The position numbers were made by a program, and so were the translations under genes. 64,000 nucleotides of DNA from Phycisphaerae bacterium (GTDB taxonomy: Bacteria > Planctomycetota > Phycisphaerae > UBA1845 > Fen-1342). The notes below the pieces were generated by a model, which saw only the letters and a list, made by a program, of their open reading frames with translations, was not told the origin of the DNA and searched no databases. The stretch covers positions 310,001 to 374,000 of the forward strand of contig JAUIEC010000002.1 of the NCBI GenBank assembly GCA_030428945.1, given 5' to 3'. Every line of letters begins with the position of its first letter. Positions within the stretch are counted from its first letter, which is position 1. Positions 25,919-35,509 of this stretch are shown in pieces.

Positions 25919-27274
25919 ATGGCCACAGTTGCGGACAAGATTGCCGGATGGGTTCTCGACGCATCGTTTGAGAGTCTCGGGCCGGAGGTTGTGCACGAAG
26001 TCAATCGGCGGATTCTGGACTCGATCGGGACCGCGCTGGGGGCCTGGACGTCGCGTCCGGGGCAGGTCACGCGGGCGACCGCGGAGGCCGTTCCGCTGGC
26101 CGACGGCGCCAGCCTGCTGGGGTCGAAGGTGCGGACGACGCCGGACCTGGCGACCTTCGCGAACGGCGCCCTGGTGCGCTACCTGGACTTCAATGACACC
26201 TACCTGAGCGCCGAGCCGGCGCACCCCAGCGACAACATCCCGGCCTGCTGGGCGGTCGGCCAGGTGGTCGGCGCGCATCCGCGCGAGATCATCACCGCGA
26301 TCGCCCTGGCGTACGAACTGCAGTGCCGGCTGTGCGATGCCGCCTCGCTGCGGGCCCACGGCTGGGACCACGTCTACTACGGGGCCCTGTCGAGTTCGCT
26401 GGCGGCCGGCAAGCTGTACGGCTTCAACGCCCAGCAGATGGTGCACACGCTCGGCCTGTCGGGCGTCTGCAACTTCGCCACGCGGCAGACCCGGACGGGA
26501 CAGATCTCGGACTGGAAGGCCTGCGCGTTTTCGAACGCGGCCCGCAACGGCGTCTTCGCGGCCGGCCTGGCGCGGCAGGGCCTGACCGGGCCGAACGAGA
26601 TCTTCGAGGGGCCCAAGGGTCTCTTCAAGATGGTGACCGGTCCGTTCGAGCTGAAGTGGAGCGGCGGTCCGGACGACTGGATGATCAACCGGACATACAT
26701 CAAGTACTGGCCGGCCGAGTATCACTCGCAGTCGGCGATCGACGCGGCCCTGCAGTTGCGTCCGGCGGTCGGCGACGCGGGCAGGATCGAGAGCATCCTG
26801 ATCGAGAGTTTCGAGGCGGCCGTCAGCATCATCGGCAGCGAGCCGGAGAAGTGGCGCCCGACCAGTCGCGAGACCGCCGACCACAGCATGGGCTACTGCG
26901 TGGCCTGCGCGCTGCTGGACGGTGACGTGACGCGGGGCTCGTTCACCGACGAGAAGATCAAGGATCCGGCCGTGCTGGGCCTGCTCGACAAGACCCGGAT
27001 CGTCGAGACGGACGAGTGCAACGCCGGCTACCCGGACGGGATTCCGAACAAGCTGATCATCAAGACCAGCGACGGGCAGGAGCACGCCAAGCTGGTGACC
27101 TACCCGCGCGGCCACGCCGGCAACCCGATGAGCGACGACGAGGTGATCGCCAAGTTCAAGAAGCTGGCGTCCGGCGTGGTCAGCGACGCGACGGCCGACC
27201 GGATCATCAACCAGGCGCTGTCGTTCCATGAACTGAACAGCGTCGCGGATCTGCTCGAATTCGAGACGAGGTAA
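25919..27274 (+). CDS. prpD: 2-methylcitrate dehydratase, MmgE/PrpD family
   Basis: Dehydrates 2-methylcitrate to 2-methyl-cis-aconitate in propionate degradation. The 451-residue protein shows the family's R-R-I-L-D-S-I-G near the N-terminus, R-Y-L-D-F-N-D-T-Y and H-P-S-D-N-I-P-A-C-W in the active-site region, H-G-W-D-H-V-Y-Y-G, K-Y-W-P-A-E-Y-H-S-Q-S and the late E-T-A-D-H-S-M-G-Y. It is somewhat shorter than proteobacterial PrpD. GGGAG lies just upstream of the ATG at 25919. It heads a same-strand cluster with two citrate-synthase genes and prpB, which supports methylcitrate-cycle function over other MmgE/PrpD activities. Confidence 0.9.
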   Translation: MATVADKIAGWVLDASFESLGPEVVHEVNRRILDSIGTALGAWTSRPGQVTRATAEAVPLADGASLLGSKVRTTPDLATFANGALVRYLDFNDTYLSAEPAHPSDNIPACWAVGQVVGAHPREIITAIALAYELQCRLCDAASLRAHGWDHVYYGALSSSLAAGKLYGFNAQQMVHTLGLSGVCNFATRQTRTGQISDWKACAFSNAARNGVFAAGLARQGLTGPNEIFEGPKGLFKMVTGPFELKWSGGPDDWMINRTYIKYWPAEYHSQSAIDAALQLRPAVGDAGRIESILIESFEAAVSIIGSEPEKWRPTSRETADHSMGYCVACALLDGDVTRGSFTDEKIKDPAVLGLLDKTRIVETDECNAGYPDGIPNKLIIKTSDGQEHAKLVTYPRGHAGNPMSDDEVIAKFKKLASGVVSDATADRIINQALSFHELNSVADLLEFETR

Positions 27275-27315
27275 CAGGGGCAACGGGACTGCGAAAGGGC
27301 AAAGGGATCGATGCC

Positions 27316-28608
<1,293 letters not shown>

Positions 28609-28713
28609 GCACCCGGTTGATCCGCCGGGGCCCGCGCCGACGGTCCCCCGTCCCGGCTGCGGACCGGGAACGAACAGACGACTCGATTCACGCACAGGCG
28701 GCGGAGGATACGC

Positions 28714-29595
28714 ATGGCGGCAGCGAACGGTTCGCCCGGACGGCGACTGCGGCAGTTGATGGCCGCCGGCACGGTCACGATGCCGGGCGCGACAAACGCC
28801 CTGACAGCCCGCCTGATCGAGCAGCTTGGTTTCGAGGCCTACTACCTGTCCGGGGCGGTCCTGTCCAACAGCGTGATCGGACTGCCCGACGTCGGGGTCA
28901 GCACGCTCAGCGAAGCCGTCGCCCACGCGACCCGCTGCACCGCCGTCAGCCACCTGCCCGCCATCATGGACGCCGACACCGGCTACGGGGCGGCCGCCGA
29001 GAACGCGGCCCGCACGGTCGAGGACTACGAGCGGGCGGGCCTCGCGGGGCTGCACCTGGAAGACCAGGAGTTCCCCAAGCGGTGCGGACACCTGGCCGGC
29101 AAACGGCTGGTCAGCCAGGAGGAGTTCTGCCTGCGGATCGCGGCCGCGGCCGCGGCCCGGCGCGACCCGGACTTCGTGCTGATCGCCCGGACCGATGCCC
29201 GCGGGGTGACGGATTACGACGACGCGGTGGCGCGGGCCCACGCCTACCTGCAGGCTGGCGCCGACGTGATCTTCCCGGAGGCGCTCGAGGGCGAGGAGGA
29301 GTTCGCCCGCTTCGCCCGCGACGTGCCGGCCCCGCTGCTGGCGAACATGACCGAGTTCGGCAAGACGCCGTACCTGCCGGTCTCGCGGTTCGCCGACCTC
29401 GGCTACAAGCTGGTGATCTTCCCGGTTACACTGCAGCGGATCGCGATGAAGGCGGTCGAGCAAGCGCTGCGGACGATCCGCGAAACGGGCACGCAGCGCG
29501 ACCTGCTGGACCGCATGCAGACGCGGCAGGAACTCTACGATCTGCTTGGATACACGGTGACGCCGCCGTCACCCACACCGCCGACCGGAGGCTGA
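28714..29595 (+). CDS. prpB: 2-methylisocitrate lyase
   Basis: Cleaves 2-methylisocitrate to pyruvate and succinate. The 293-residue member of the isocitrate lyase superfamily has P-G-A-T-N-A-L-T-A, Y-L-S-G-A-V-L-S-N, M-D-A-D-T-G-Y-G (metal-binding acidic residues), H-L-E-D-Q-E-F-P and the signature K-R-C-G-H (about 122-126) with the catalytic Cys. Size fits PrpB rather than the larger AceA. A proline-rich tail ends the protein. The next gene starts three bases after the stop, so the two are co-transcribed. Confidence 0.93.
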   Translation: MAAANGSPGRRLRQLMAAGTVTMPGATNALTARLIEQLGFEAYYLSGAVLSNSVIGLPDVGVSTLSEAVAHATRCTAVSHLPAIMDADTGYGAAAENAARTVEDYERAGLAGLHLEDQEFPKRCGHLAGKRLVSQEEFCLRIAAAAAARRDPDFVLIARTDARGVTDYDDAVARAHAYLQAGADVIFPEALEGEEEFARFARDVPAPLLANMTEFGKTPYLPVSRFADLGYKLVIFPVTLQRIAMKAVEQALRTIRETGTQRDLLDRMQTRQELYDLLGYTVTPPSPTPPTGG

Positions 29596-29598
29596 CTG

Positions 29599-30720
29599 AT
29601 GGCTGAAGAGCTGTATCGCCCGGGACTCGAGGGGATCATCGCCGGCGAGACCGAGGTCTCGACCGTCGAACAGGACAGCCTCGCCTATCGCGGCTATCCG
29701 ATCGAACAACTGGCCGAACACGCGACCTTCGAGGAGGTCGCCTACCTGCTGCTGCACGATGACCTCCCGACCGTCGGACAACTGCAGGAATTCACCCGCC
29801 GGGTCGACGCGCACCGCAACCTCCCGGCCGCCGTGACCGACACGATCGCCAGGATCCCGCCGCAGGTGCCCGGCATGGACGTGCTGCGGACGGCCATCTC
29901 GATGGCCGGGCACTTCGACCAGAGCAGCGGTGGCGACCGCGAGCAACTGGTCGAACAGGCGATTCACGTGCTGGCGGTCGTGCCGAGCATCATCGCGACG
30001 CGCCTGCGCCTGCTGGACGGCAAGCAGCCGATCGACGCCAAGCCGGGGCTCTCGCACGCGGCCCAGTTCCTCTACCAGGCCTTCGGCGAGGAGCCCGAAG
30101 CGCTCGAAACGCGGCTGATCGACCTGACGCTGATCCTCTACGCCGAGCACGAGTTCAACGCCTCGGCCTTCGCCGCCCGCGTCACCACCAGCACGCTCAG
30201 CGACATGTACTCGGCGATCGTGACCGGCGTCGGCACGCTCAAGGGTCCGCTGCACGGCGGCGCCAACGAGGAGGCCATGCGGCTGATCAAGCGGTTCTCG
30301 TCCGGACCCGAGGCCAAGGCCTGGACCGAGCAGGCGATCGTCGACAAGCAGAAGATCATGGGCTTCGGGCACCGCGTCTACAAGAACGGCGACCACCGGG
30401 CCCGGATCCTCGAACCGCTGATGGCCGACCTGGCCAGGCAGCGTGGCCAGCAGAACCTGCTCGACGTCTACTTCGCGATCAAGGACACGATCTGGGAACG
30501 CAAGCAGATCCACATGAACGTCGACTACCCGTGCGGGCTGACCTACTACCTGATGGGGCTGCCGATCGACGTCTACACCCCGCTGTTCGTCGCCTCGCGC
30601 GTCACCGGCTGGGCCGCGCACGTGATCGAGCAGTTCACCAACAACCGCATCATCCGGCCGCGAAGCCGCTACGTCGGACCGGCCCTGCGCGACTACCGGC
30701 CGGCCGCCCAGCGGGGCTAG
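29599..30720 (+). CDS. prpC: 2-methylcitrate synthase / citrate synthase
   Basis: 373-residue citrate-synthase family enzyme without the extra N-terminal domain, the form typical of methylcitrate synthases and Bacillus CitZ/MmgD. It has L-A-Y-R-G-Y-P-I, Y-A-E-H-E-F-N-A-S, G-P-L-H-G-G-A-N (about 216), M-G-F-G-H-R-V-Y-K (about 254) and N-V-D-Y-P-C-G with the catalytic Asp. Placed directly after prpB and in the same operon as prpD, it probably joins propionyl-CoA to oxaloacetate, though acetyl-CoA use is likely too. Its TAG stop coincides with the start of a dispersed repeat. Confidence 0.88.
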   Translation: MAEELYRPGLEGIIAGETEVSTVEQDSLAYRGYPIEQLAEHATFEEVAYLLLHDDLPTVGQLQEFTRRVDAHRNLPAAVTDTIARIPPQVPGMDVLRTAISMAGHFDQSSGGDREQLVEQAIHVLAVVPSIIATRLRLLDGKQPIDAKPGLSHAAQFLYQAFGEEPEALETRLIDLTLILYAEHEFNASAFAARVTTSTLSDMYSAIVTGVGTLKGPLHGGANEEAMRLIKRFSSGPEAKAWTEQAIVDKQKIMGFGHRVYKNGDHRARILEPLMADLARQRGQQNLLDVYFAIKDTIWERKQIHMNVDYPCGLTYYLMGLPIDVYTPLFVASRVTGWAAHVIEQFTNNRIIRPRSRYVGPALRDYRPAAQRG

Positions 30721-30864
30721 GTCGTGTTGGACGGATGCAAGTGAGCTGCCAGGGCCGTCAAAAGTTGGAATTGTGAAGGAGCGAACGAGGGCGGTTTCGC
30801 GACGTGCTTCCCTCTTTCACTCGTTCACTTTTTCACGGCGGCAACAACGCGATTGGATCCATCA
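30718..30864 (+). repeat. Dispersed ~150-bp hairpin element, copy 1
   Basis: Begins in the TAG stop of the prpC-like gene (ctaggtcgtgttgga) and ends at gattggatccatca. The centre can fold: arm 30773-30790 with arm 30816-30836, around a loop reading ggcggtttcgcgacgt. A second copy lies at 61721-61876. The loop, the ttccctctttcac strand and the 3' part (cacggcggcaacaacgcg onward) are nearly identical between copies, while the arms differ but stay complementary. The arms are made of gtgaagga / tttcactc octamers. The rest of this 289-bp gap before the cls start holds further octamers. Confidence 0.88.
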
Positions 30865-31009
30865 AACGGAACCTGGCGTGCCGCGCGGGTGAGAACCTGA
30901 AGGAGTGAGAGCGTGAAAACGGGCAGCGGTGCAGCGCAACCGGCCTTGTTCACGCCTACGCCCGTTCACGTTCTCGCTTCCACCGAAGGCGGTTCGGTTC
31001 TTCTCTGAC

Positions 31010-32440
31010 ATGGAATGGTTCTGGGCGCTGTTTTCGCTGCTGCATCCCCTCTCGGCGGTGGTGGCGATTGCCTTCGTGCTGCGCGGGCGCAAGGAGCCGG
31101 TCTCGATGATCGCCTGGATCCTGGCGATCTCGCTGCTGCCGGTGATCGGGATCGTCGGGTACGTGCTGCTGGGCGCCGACCGCATCCGGCGACGGGCCTC
31201 GGTCGGCCGGCGGCGGGTGGCCGGCAGTCTGCAGCGGGTGCAGGCGGCCGCGGACCGCGAGGTTCGGCGGGCGCTGCCGGATCTTCCCGAGGCGCAGCGC
31301 GGCATCGCGCGGATCGGTCGTCGGCTGGTCGACATGCCGGTCACCGAGGGCAACGCGGTGCGCGCCTTTCACGACGCCGAAGCGATCTACGCGGCGCTGG
31401 CCGAGTCGATCGGACAGGCCGAGGATCATCTGCATCTGCAGTACTACATCTGGCGGGCGGACGAGACGGGACGGCGCTTTCGCGACCTGCTGATCGAGCG
31501 GGCCCGGGCGGGCGTGGCGGTTCGGCTGCTGCTGGACGCGGTCGGCTGCTGGCGGCTTTCGCGGTCGTTCCTCAGGCCGCTGCGGGCGGCCGGGGTGGAA
31601 CTGGCGTTCTTCATGCCGTTCGCGCCGCTGCGGCGTCGCTGGAGTCCGAACCTGCGGAACCATCGCAAGATCGTGGTCGTCGACGGGCAGGTCGGTTTCG
31701 TCGGCAGCCAGAACATCGGCGACGAGTATCGCGGTCTTCGCAAGCAGTTGAGTCCGTGGCACGACACGCACCTGCGGATCGACGGTCCGGCCGTGACCGG
31801 GCTGCAGCAGACCTTCGCCGAGGACTGGCTGTTCGCGACCCGCCAGGAACTGAGCGGCCCGCGTTACTTTGAGCCCGTCGAGCGCAGCGGGACGGCCGCG
31901 GTGCAGATCCTGCCGACCGGACCGCAGCAGCAGGTCGCGGTGCTGGGGCAGGTGATGTTCGCGGCGATTTCGGCGGCCCGGGACAGCATCCGGATCGTGA
32001 CGCCGTACTTCGTGCCGAGCGCGTCGCTGCGCGAGGCGCTCAAGCTGGCGTCGTATCGCGGGGTGCGGGTCGAGGTGGTCGTTTCGGCCCGGACGGATGC
32101 GCCGTTCGTGCTGTGGTGCGCCCGCAGCTACTACGGCGAACTGCTGGAGGCGGGCATCCGGCTGTACGAGTTCGACCACGGCATGCTGCACGCCAAGACG
32201 GTCACGTTCGACGACCAGTGGGCGATGGTCGGCTCGGCCAACATGGACGTCCGCAGCTTCCGGCTGAACTTCGAGATCACGGCGCTGCTGTACGACGTCG
32301 AGGTGACCGGTCGGCTGGTCGCTTCGTGCGCGAACTACCGCAAGCGTTCGCGGAAGATCCAGGCGAGCAGCTACCGCGCGCGGGGCATCGGCTACGAGTG
32401 GATGGAGGGCGTGGCGCGGCTGTTCACGCCGTTGCTCTAG
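31010..32440 (+). CDS. cls: Cardiolipin synthase (PLD type)
   Basis: Joins two phosphatidylglycerols (or PG and PE) to cardiolipin at the inner membrane. The 476-residue protein has two N-terminal membrane helices (about 3-23 and 32-52), then two phospholipase-D motifs: N-H-R-K-I-V-V-V-D-G (about 213-222) and L-H-A-K-T-V-T-F-D-D (about 392-401), each followed by V-G-S-x-N. This is the ClsA layout. The ATG at 31010 fits the start of the first helix; the frame remains open upstream through repeat DNA. Followed by a palindrome that may act as its terminator. Confidence 0.94.
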   Translation: MEWFWALFSLLHPLSAVVAIAFVLRGRKEPVSMIAWILAISLLPVIGIVGYVLLGADRIRRRASVGRRRVAGSLQRVQAAADREVRRALPDLPEAQRGIARIGRRLVDMPVTEGNAVRAFHDAEAIYAALAESIGQAEDHLHLQYYIWRADETGRRFRDLLIERARAGVAVRLLLDAVGCWRLSRSFLRPLRAAGVELAFFMPFAPLRRRWSPNLRNHRKIVVVDGQVGFVGSQNIGDEYRGLRKQLSPWHDTHLRIDGPAVTGLQQTFAEDWLFATRQELSGPRYFEPVERSGTAAVQILPTGPQQQVAVLGQVMFAAISAARDSIRIVTPYFVPSASLREALKLASYRGVRVEVVVSARTDAPFVLWCARSYYGELLEAGIRLYEFDHGMLHAKTVTFDDQWAMVGSANMDVRSFRLNFEITALLYDVEVTGRLVASCANYRKRSRKIQASSYRARGIGYEWMEGVARLFTPLL

Positions 32441-32460
32441 GAGGAAGCAAGGAGGATGGA

Positions 32461-32494
32461 AAAAGAGGGACAGCCACGTGACTGTCCCCCTTTC
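32461..32494. repeat. GGGACAG...CTGTCCC palindrome, copy 1
   Basis: Arms GGGACAG (32467-32473) and CTGTCCC (32482-32488) around ccacgtga, flanked by aaaaga on the left and cctttc on the right, so it resembles a terminator in both directions. Copy 2, at 32661-32693, matches the reverse complement of this copy. Confidence 0.75.
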
Positions 32495-32660
32495 TTGCAC
32501 GCAGGGAGCCGGAAAAACTCCGCGCGGAACACGTTTCGTTGCGGAGGGTTACGACCGGTTCAGGTGTTTACCCGCTACCGCGGATTCCGTCTGGCACCGA
32601 AAATGAACTTGGGTGGGGGGGTACCCCTGGGGACGAGCGCGCGCACGGTGGCCGACGAAA

Positions 32661-32693
32661 AAAGAGGGACAGTCACGTGGCTGTCCCCCTTTT
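32661..32693. repeat. GGGACAG...CTGTCCC palindrome, copy 2
   Basis: Arms GGGACAG (32666-32672) and CTGTCCC (32681-32687) with CACGTG in the loop, flanked by aaaaaaga and cctttt. Together with copy 1 it brackets about 165 bp without a gene. It lies directly after the stop of the minus-strand gene at 32704 and could end its transcript. Confidence 0.75.
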
Positions 32694-32703
32694 GCGCGGT
32701 GCC

Positions 32704-33381
32704 TCACAGCACCATTCCCGTTCGCGCGCGGGTCGCATATCCCCGCAGCCAGTCTGGTACGTCGTCTCTGGTCAGAAACTGATCGATGATTCGCTCGACG
32801 CGGTCGGAATGGTACCTGTGCAGGTGCCCGAGGCCGTGCAGGGCGCTGATTCGGCATGTGCTGGTGCGACACTGCTTCAGGACAGTCGCCAGGACCTCGA
32901 AGCCCGGATTCACCAAGTGCGTGTGCGCCACGCCGCCTTCGATGCAGTCCATGTCCCAGATCATGTAGACCGCAACGTCGAGTCTTGGCCCGTCGCTGTA
33001 GTCGCTGTCGGGATCCGTGCCGCGCCGGCAACAGACATGATCGAGCAGGCCCGCATAGAGCGTTGATACCGAGGCCATGCAATCGGCCTGCAGGTCCCGC
33101 GGGACCGCGTCGTCCCGTAACTCCGTGAAGTAACCCGAGCCGATGCCGAACAGGAACCAGAGCGCTGCGCCGATCTGGTCGTCGGTGTATTGATCCGCAA
33201 TGAATGCCGGGGATCGAAACAGCCTGACGAGATGACGGGCAACAGTGGTGATGTCGAGTGCGCCAAAGCGGTCCGATCGTTCACGCGCGTCGTCGTCCCT
33301 TGCGTACGCGCCGAAGTCGGCGTGGGCCCGCGTGAAGCAGTAGTCGACCCATTCGTCAAAGCTCGGTTCCTGCGCTGGCAC
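32704..33381 (-). CDS. Conserved-looking cytoplasmic protein of unknown function
   Basis: About 225 residues, acidic, without signal or membrane segments. Features include D-E-W-V-D-Y-C-F at the N-terminus, T-T-V-A-R-H-L-V-R-L-F, a central Y-M-I-W-D-M-D, and the C-terminal helical repeat-like I-S-A-L-H-G-L-G-H-L-H-R-Y-H-S-D-R-V-E-R-I-I-D-Q. This resembles a hypothetical family I recall from planctomycetes and myxobacteria, with HEAT-like helices at the end; I cannot assign a role. A GTG at 33381 is proposed because the frame further upstream runs into low-complexity octamer DNA. It stands alone between cls and the flagellin genes. Confidence 0.55.
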   Translation of the reverse strand: MPAQEPSFDEWVDYCFTRAHADFGAYARDDDARERSDRFGALDITTVARHLVRLFRSPAFIADQYTDDQIGAALWFLFGIGSGYFTELRDDAVPRDLQADCMASVSTLYAGLLDHVCCRRGTDPDSDYSDGPRLDVAVYMIWDMDCIEGGVAHTHLVNPGFEVLATVLKQCRTSTCRISALHGLGHLHRYHSDRVERIIDQFLTRDDVPDWLRGYATRARTGMVL

Positions 33382-33466
33382 GGACCCAGCGTACGGGCTG
33401 CCTGGTGTCCGACGCAACGACGATGCCCAAGCAGTCCCCCACCGTATCGAGGCGATTGCACCAATC

Positions 33467-33722
33467 GCCTGTGAGCAAGTCAGCAAGCGACCAAATAAGC
33501 AAGGTTTGGAGAAACAGCCCTCACGCACAAACTTGTTACTTGGTCACTTGCTTACTTTATTTAATCAGGGGCTTTTGCGTTCTGACGCAAGAGCCTCGTA
33601 TACGGTGGGCCGCCTCTCTTGGGGAGGAAGCAGGGGAGCAAGGGAGCAAGGGAGCAGGGTAGCCAGGGAGGAGTTCAATGGGCCCGACCTCATTCACCCT
33701 TTCACACTTCCACCCTTTCACC
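33467..33722. repeat. Three octamer families in one 420-bp gap
   Basis: The gap between the unknown gene (start 33381) and fliC1 (stop 33806) holds gcaagtca-type octamers at 33473-33513 facing complementary cttggtca/cttgctta at 33538-33560, then gggagcaa purine octamers (33634-33672), then ttcaccct/ttcacact pyrimidine octamers (33690-33722). It holds no gene. A clear terminator follows. Confidence 0.8.
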
Positions 33723-33730
33723 GCGCAGAA

Positions 33731-33775
33731 GAAAACCGGCCGACCCCGTTGCGGGGATCGGCCGGCGTGTTTTTC
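33731..33775 (-). terminator. Rho-independent terminator of fliC1
   Basis: Strong stem: 33736-33748 pairs with 33752-33765 (ccggccgaccccg with cggggatcggccgg, one bulge). On the minus strand it is followed by TTTTCTTCT. A T tract on the plus side (tgttttt) means it could also act in that direction. It lies about 40 bp past the flagellin stop. Confidence 0.85.
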
Positions 33776-33805
33776 TCAGCCTTCGATTCGCTCGGAACCC
33801 GCTGC

Positions 33806-35236
33806 CTATCCGAGCAGGGCCAGGATCGACTGCGGCTGCGAGTTGGCCAGTCGCAGCGTGTTCGTCGCGGCCTGGACCAGGATCTGCGAACGCGTCAACT
33901 GGCTGGTTTCCTTCGCGAAGTCGGTGTCGCGGATCGTGCTCTCGGCCGCGACCGTGTTCTCGTAGGTCACGCCCAGGGCGTTCGAGGTCGTCTCCAGCGT
34001 GTTCTTCTGGAACGCGCCCAGCCGCCCGCGAAGTTCGGCCACCTGCGTCTGGGCCTCGCGGATGATCCGCTGGGCCTGCGCGAAGTTGCCGCTCTCGCCG
34101 GTCGGACTCACCAGGGCGTTGGTCTGGCCGCTGCCCAGCGAGGAGATGAACCCGGCGCTGTTGCTGCCGAGGCTGCTGGCGTTGACGGCCCGGACACCCA
34201 GGTTCGCCTGCCCGGCCAGTTCGACCGTCGGCGAGATCTGGAACAGCGCACCGCCGCCGGTGACGCTGAAGGTGTCGCTGCCAAGCGCCGTGCCGAAGCC
34301 GGCGGTCAGGTCAATCTCGAGCGCGAGCGTGCTCGTCTGGATCTTGGCGTTCAGCCCGCGGGTGTTGGCCACCGCACCGTTGATCAGGACGGTGGCATCG
34401 ACCCCGCGGTCCTGGGTCGGATCATCGCCGCCGGAGACCGCGAAGGTACCCTGCAGCGCCTCGACCGAAACGAACTGGTCGGAACCGTACTTGGTGCTCG
34501 AGAAGACCAGGGCCGCGCCACTGACGGTGGCCGAGACGCCGGTCAGTTCGCTGCTCTGGTTGACGGCCGTGGCCACGTCGGCGATGGCGGTTCCGGAGGC
34601 GAACGAGAGCGTCTCGGTGCCGGTGACGCCCTGGACCTCGAGCGTGGTGGTGCCCGCGCCGGTCGCGGAACTGGTGTAGGCCAGTTGCGCGAGCTGGGCC
34701 GACTGGGTCACCTCGATGACGACGTCGCGGGTTCCGGCGGTCGGAACGCGGGCCGCGTTGATCGTCACGTCCGAGATGTTGCTGGCGTTGACCGACGACG
34801 TCGTGTAGTTCAGGTTGCCGCTGAGCAGCTTCTTGCCCTGGAACTCGGTCGAGTTGGCGATCCGGTTGATCGACTCGACGATCGCGTCGATCTGCAACTG
34901 GTTCGCGTCCCGCTCGTCATCGGAAATGCCGTCGCGGTTGGCGCTGCGGTCGACCAGGTCCTCCAGGTCAAGCAGCAGCTTGTTGATCTCGCCGAGACCG
35001 CCCTCGGCGGTGGCAACGACGTTGTTGGCCCGGGAGATGTTGGTGATGGCCGCGTTGATCGCAACCTGCTCGGTTCGGAGCTTCTCCGAAGCGATCAGGC
35101 CGGCAGGGTCATCCTTGCCGGTGTTGATCTTCAGGCCGGTGCTCAATCGCGTCAGGGACGTGTTCAGTCCCGCGTTCTGCGAATTGAACGTTCGTTGGGC
35201 GGTCAGCGACGGAATGTTGGTGTTGATCCGGCTCAT
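33806..35236 (-). CDS. fliC: Flagellin, paralogue 1
   Basis: 476-residue filament protein with conserved D0/D1 ends: an N-terminal M-S-R-I-N-T-N-I-P-S-L-T-A-Q-R, then S-L-T-R-L-S-T-G-L-K-I-N with D-D-P-A-G-L-I-A-S-E, and a C-terminal E-S-T-I-R-D-T-D-F-A-K-E-T with a final Q-S-I-L-A-L-L-G. The variable middle (about 150-370) is Thr/Ser/Gly-rich and surface-exposed, so it is a possible glycosylation target. The ATG at 35236 has GGAGG 10 bases upstream. It is the last gene of the flagellar cluster and has its own terminator and a possible sigma-28 promoter. Confidence 0.95.
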   Translation of the reverse strand: MSRINTNIPSLTAQRTFNSQNAGLNTSLTRLSTGLKINTGKDDPAGLIASEKLRTEQVAINAAITNISRANNVVATAEGGLGEINKLLLDLEDLVDRSANRDGISDDERDANQLQIDAIVESINRIANSTEFQGKKLLSGNLNYTTSSVNASNISDVTINAARVPTAGTRDVVIEVTQSAQLAQLAYTSSATGAGTTTLEVQGVTGTETLSFASGTAIADVATAVNQSSELTGVSATVSGAALVFSSTKYGSDQFVSVEALQGTFAVSGGDDPTQDRGVDATVLINGAVANTRGLNAKIQTSTLALEIDLTAGFGTALGSDTFSVTGGGALFQISPTVELAGQANLGVRAVNASSLGSNSAGFISSLGSGQTNALVSPTGESGNFAQAQRIIREAQTQVAELRGRLGAFQKNTLETTSNALGVTYENTVAAESTIRDTDFAKETSQLTRSQILVQAATNTLRLANSQPQSILALLG

Positions 35237-35355
35237 CGGACATCTGCCTCCAGGGGCTGTCGCGGCAGCGTACCGGCGTCTGCACGCGACGTAACCGTAA
35301 GATGTTGGCCGATCCCCCGTTTGCTCTGGATCGGACCTGCGTTTGCGATGGAGGC

Positions 35356-35381
35356 ATCGACGAGCCGCGCGGGGGGCTTTA
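35356..35381 (-). promoter_or_regulatory. Possible sigma-28 promoter of fliC1
   Basis: On the minus strand TAAAG (35381-35377) is followed 17 bases later by CGAT (35359-35356) within a GTCGAT context. The flagellar sigma-28 pattern is TAAAG-N16-CGAT, so spacing is one base long. It lies about 120 bp before the fliC1 start. Suggestive only. Confidence 0.35.
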
Positions 35382-35441
35382 ATAAGGGCCCCCACGGTTT
35401 CTCACGGCCGCCCGCCAGGACGGCCTGCCAAACGCCGGAAC

Positions 35442-35477
35442 GGCCGCCCGTCCACGCCGAAGCGGAGACGGACGGCC
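35442..35477 (-). terminator. Hairpin after fliC2, terminator-like
   Basis: Arms 35442-35457 and 35462-35477 (ggccgcccgtccacgc with gcggagacggacggcc) close a 4-base loop, about 30 bp after the fliC2 stop. There is no T tract, so it may be a processing or stability element, or a weak terminator. Confidence 0.5.
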
Positions 35478-35509
35478 GCGACTGGTCTGCCCGGTCGGGC
35501 TTATCGGCC

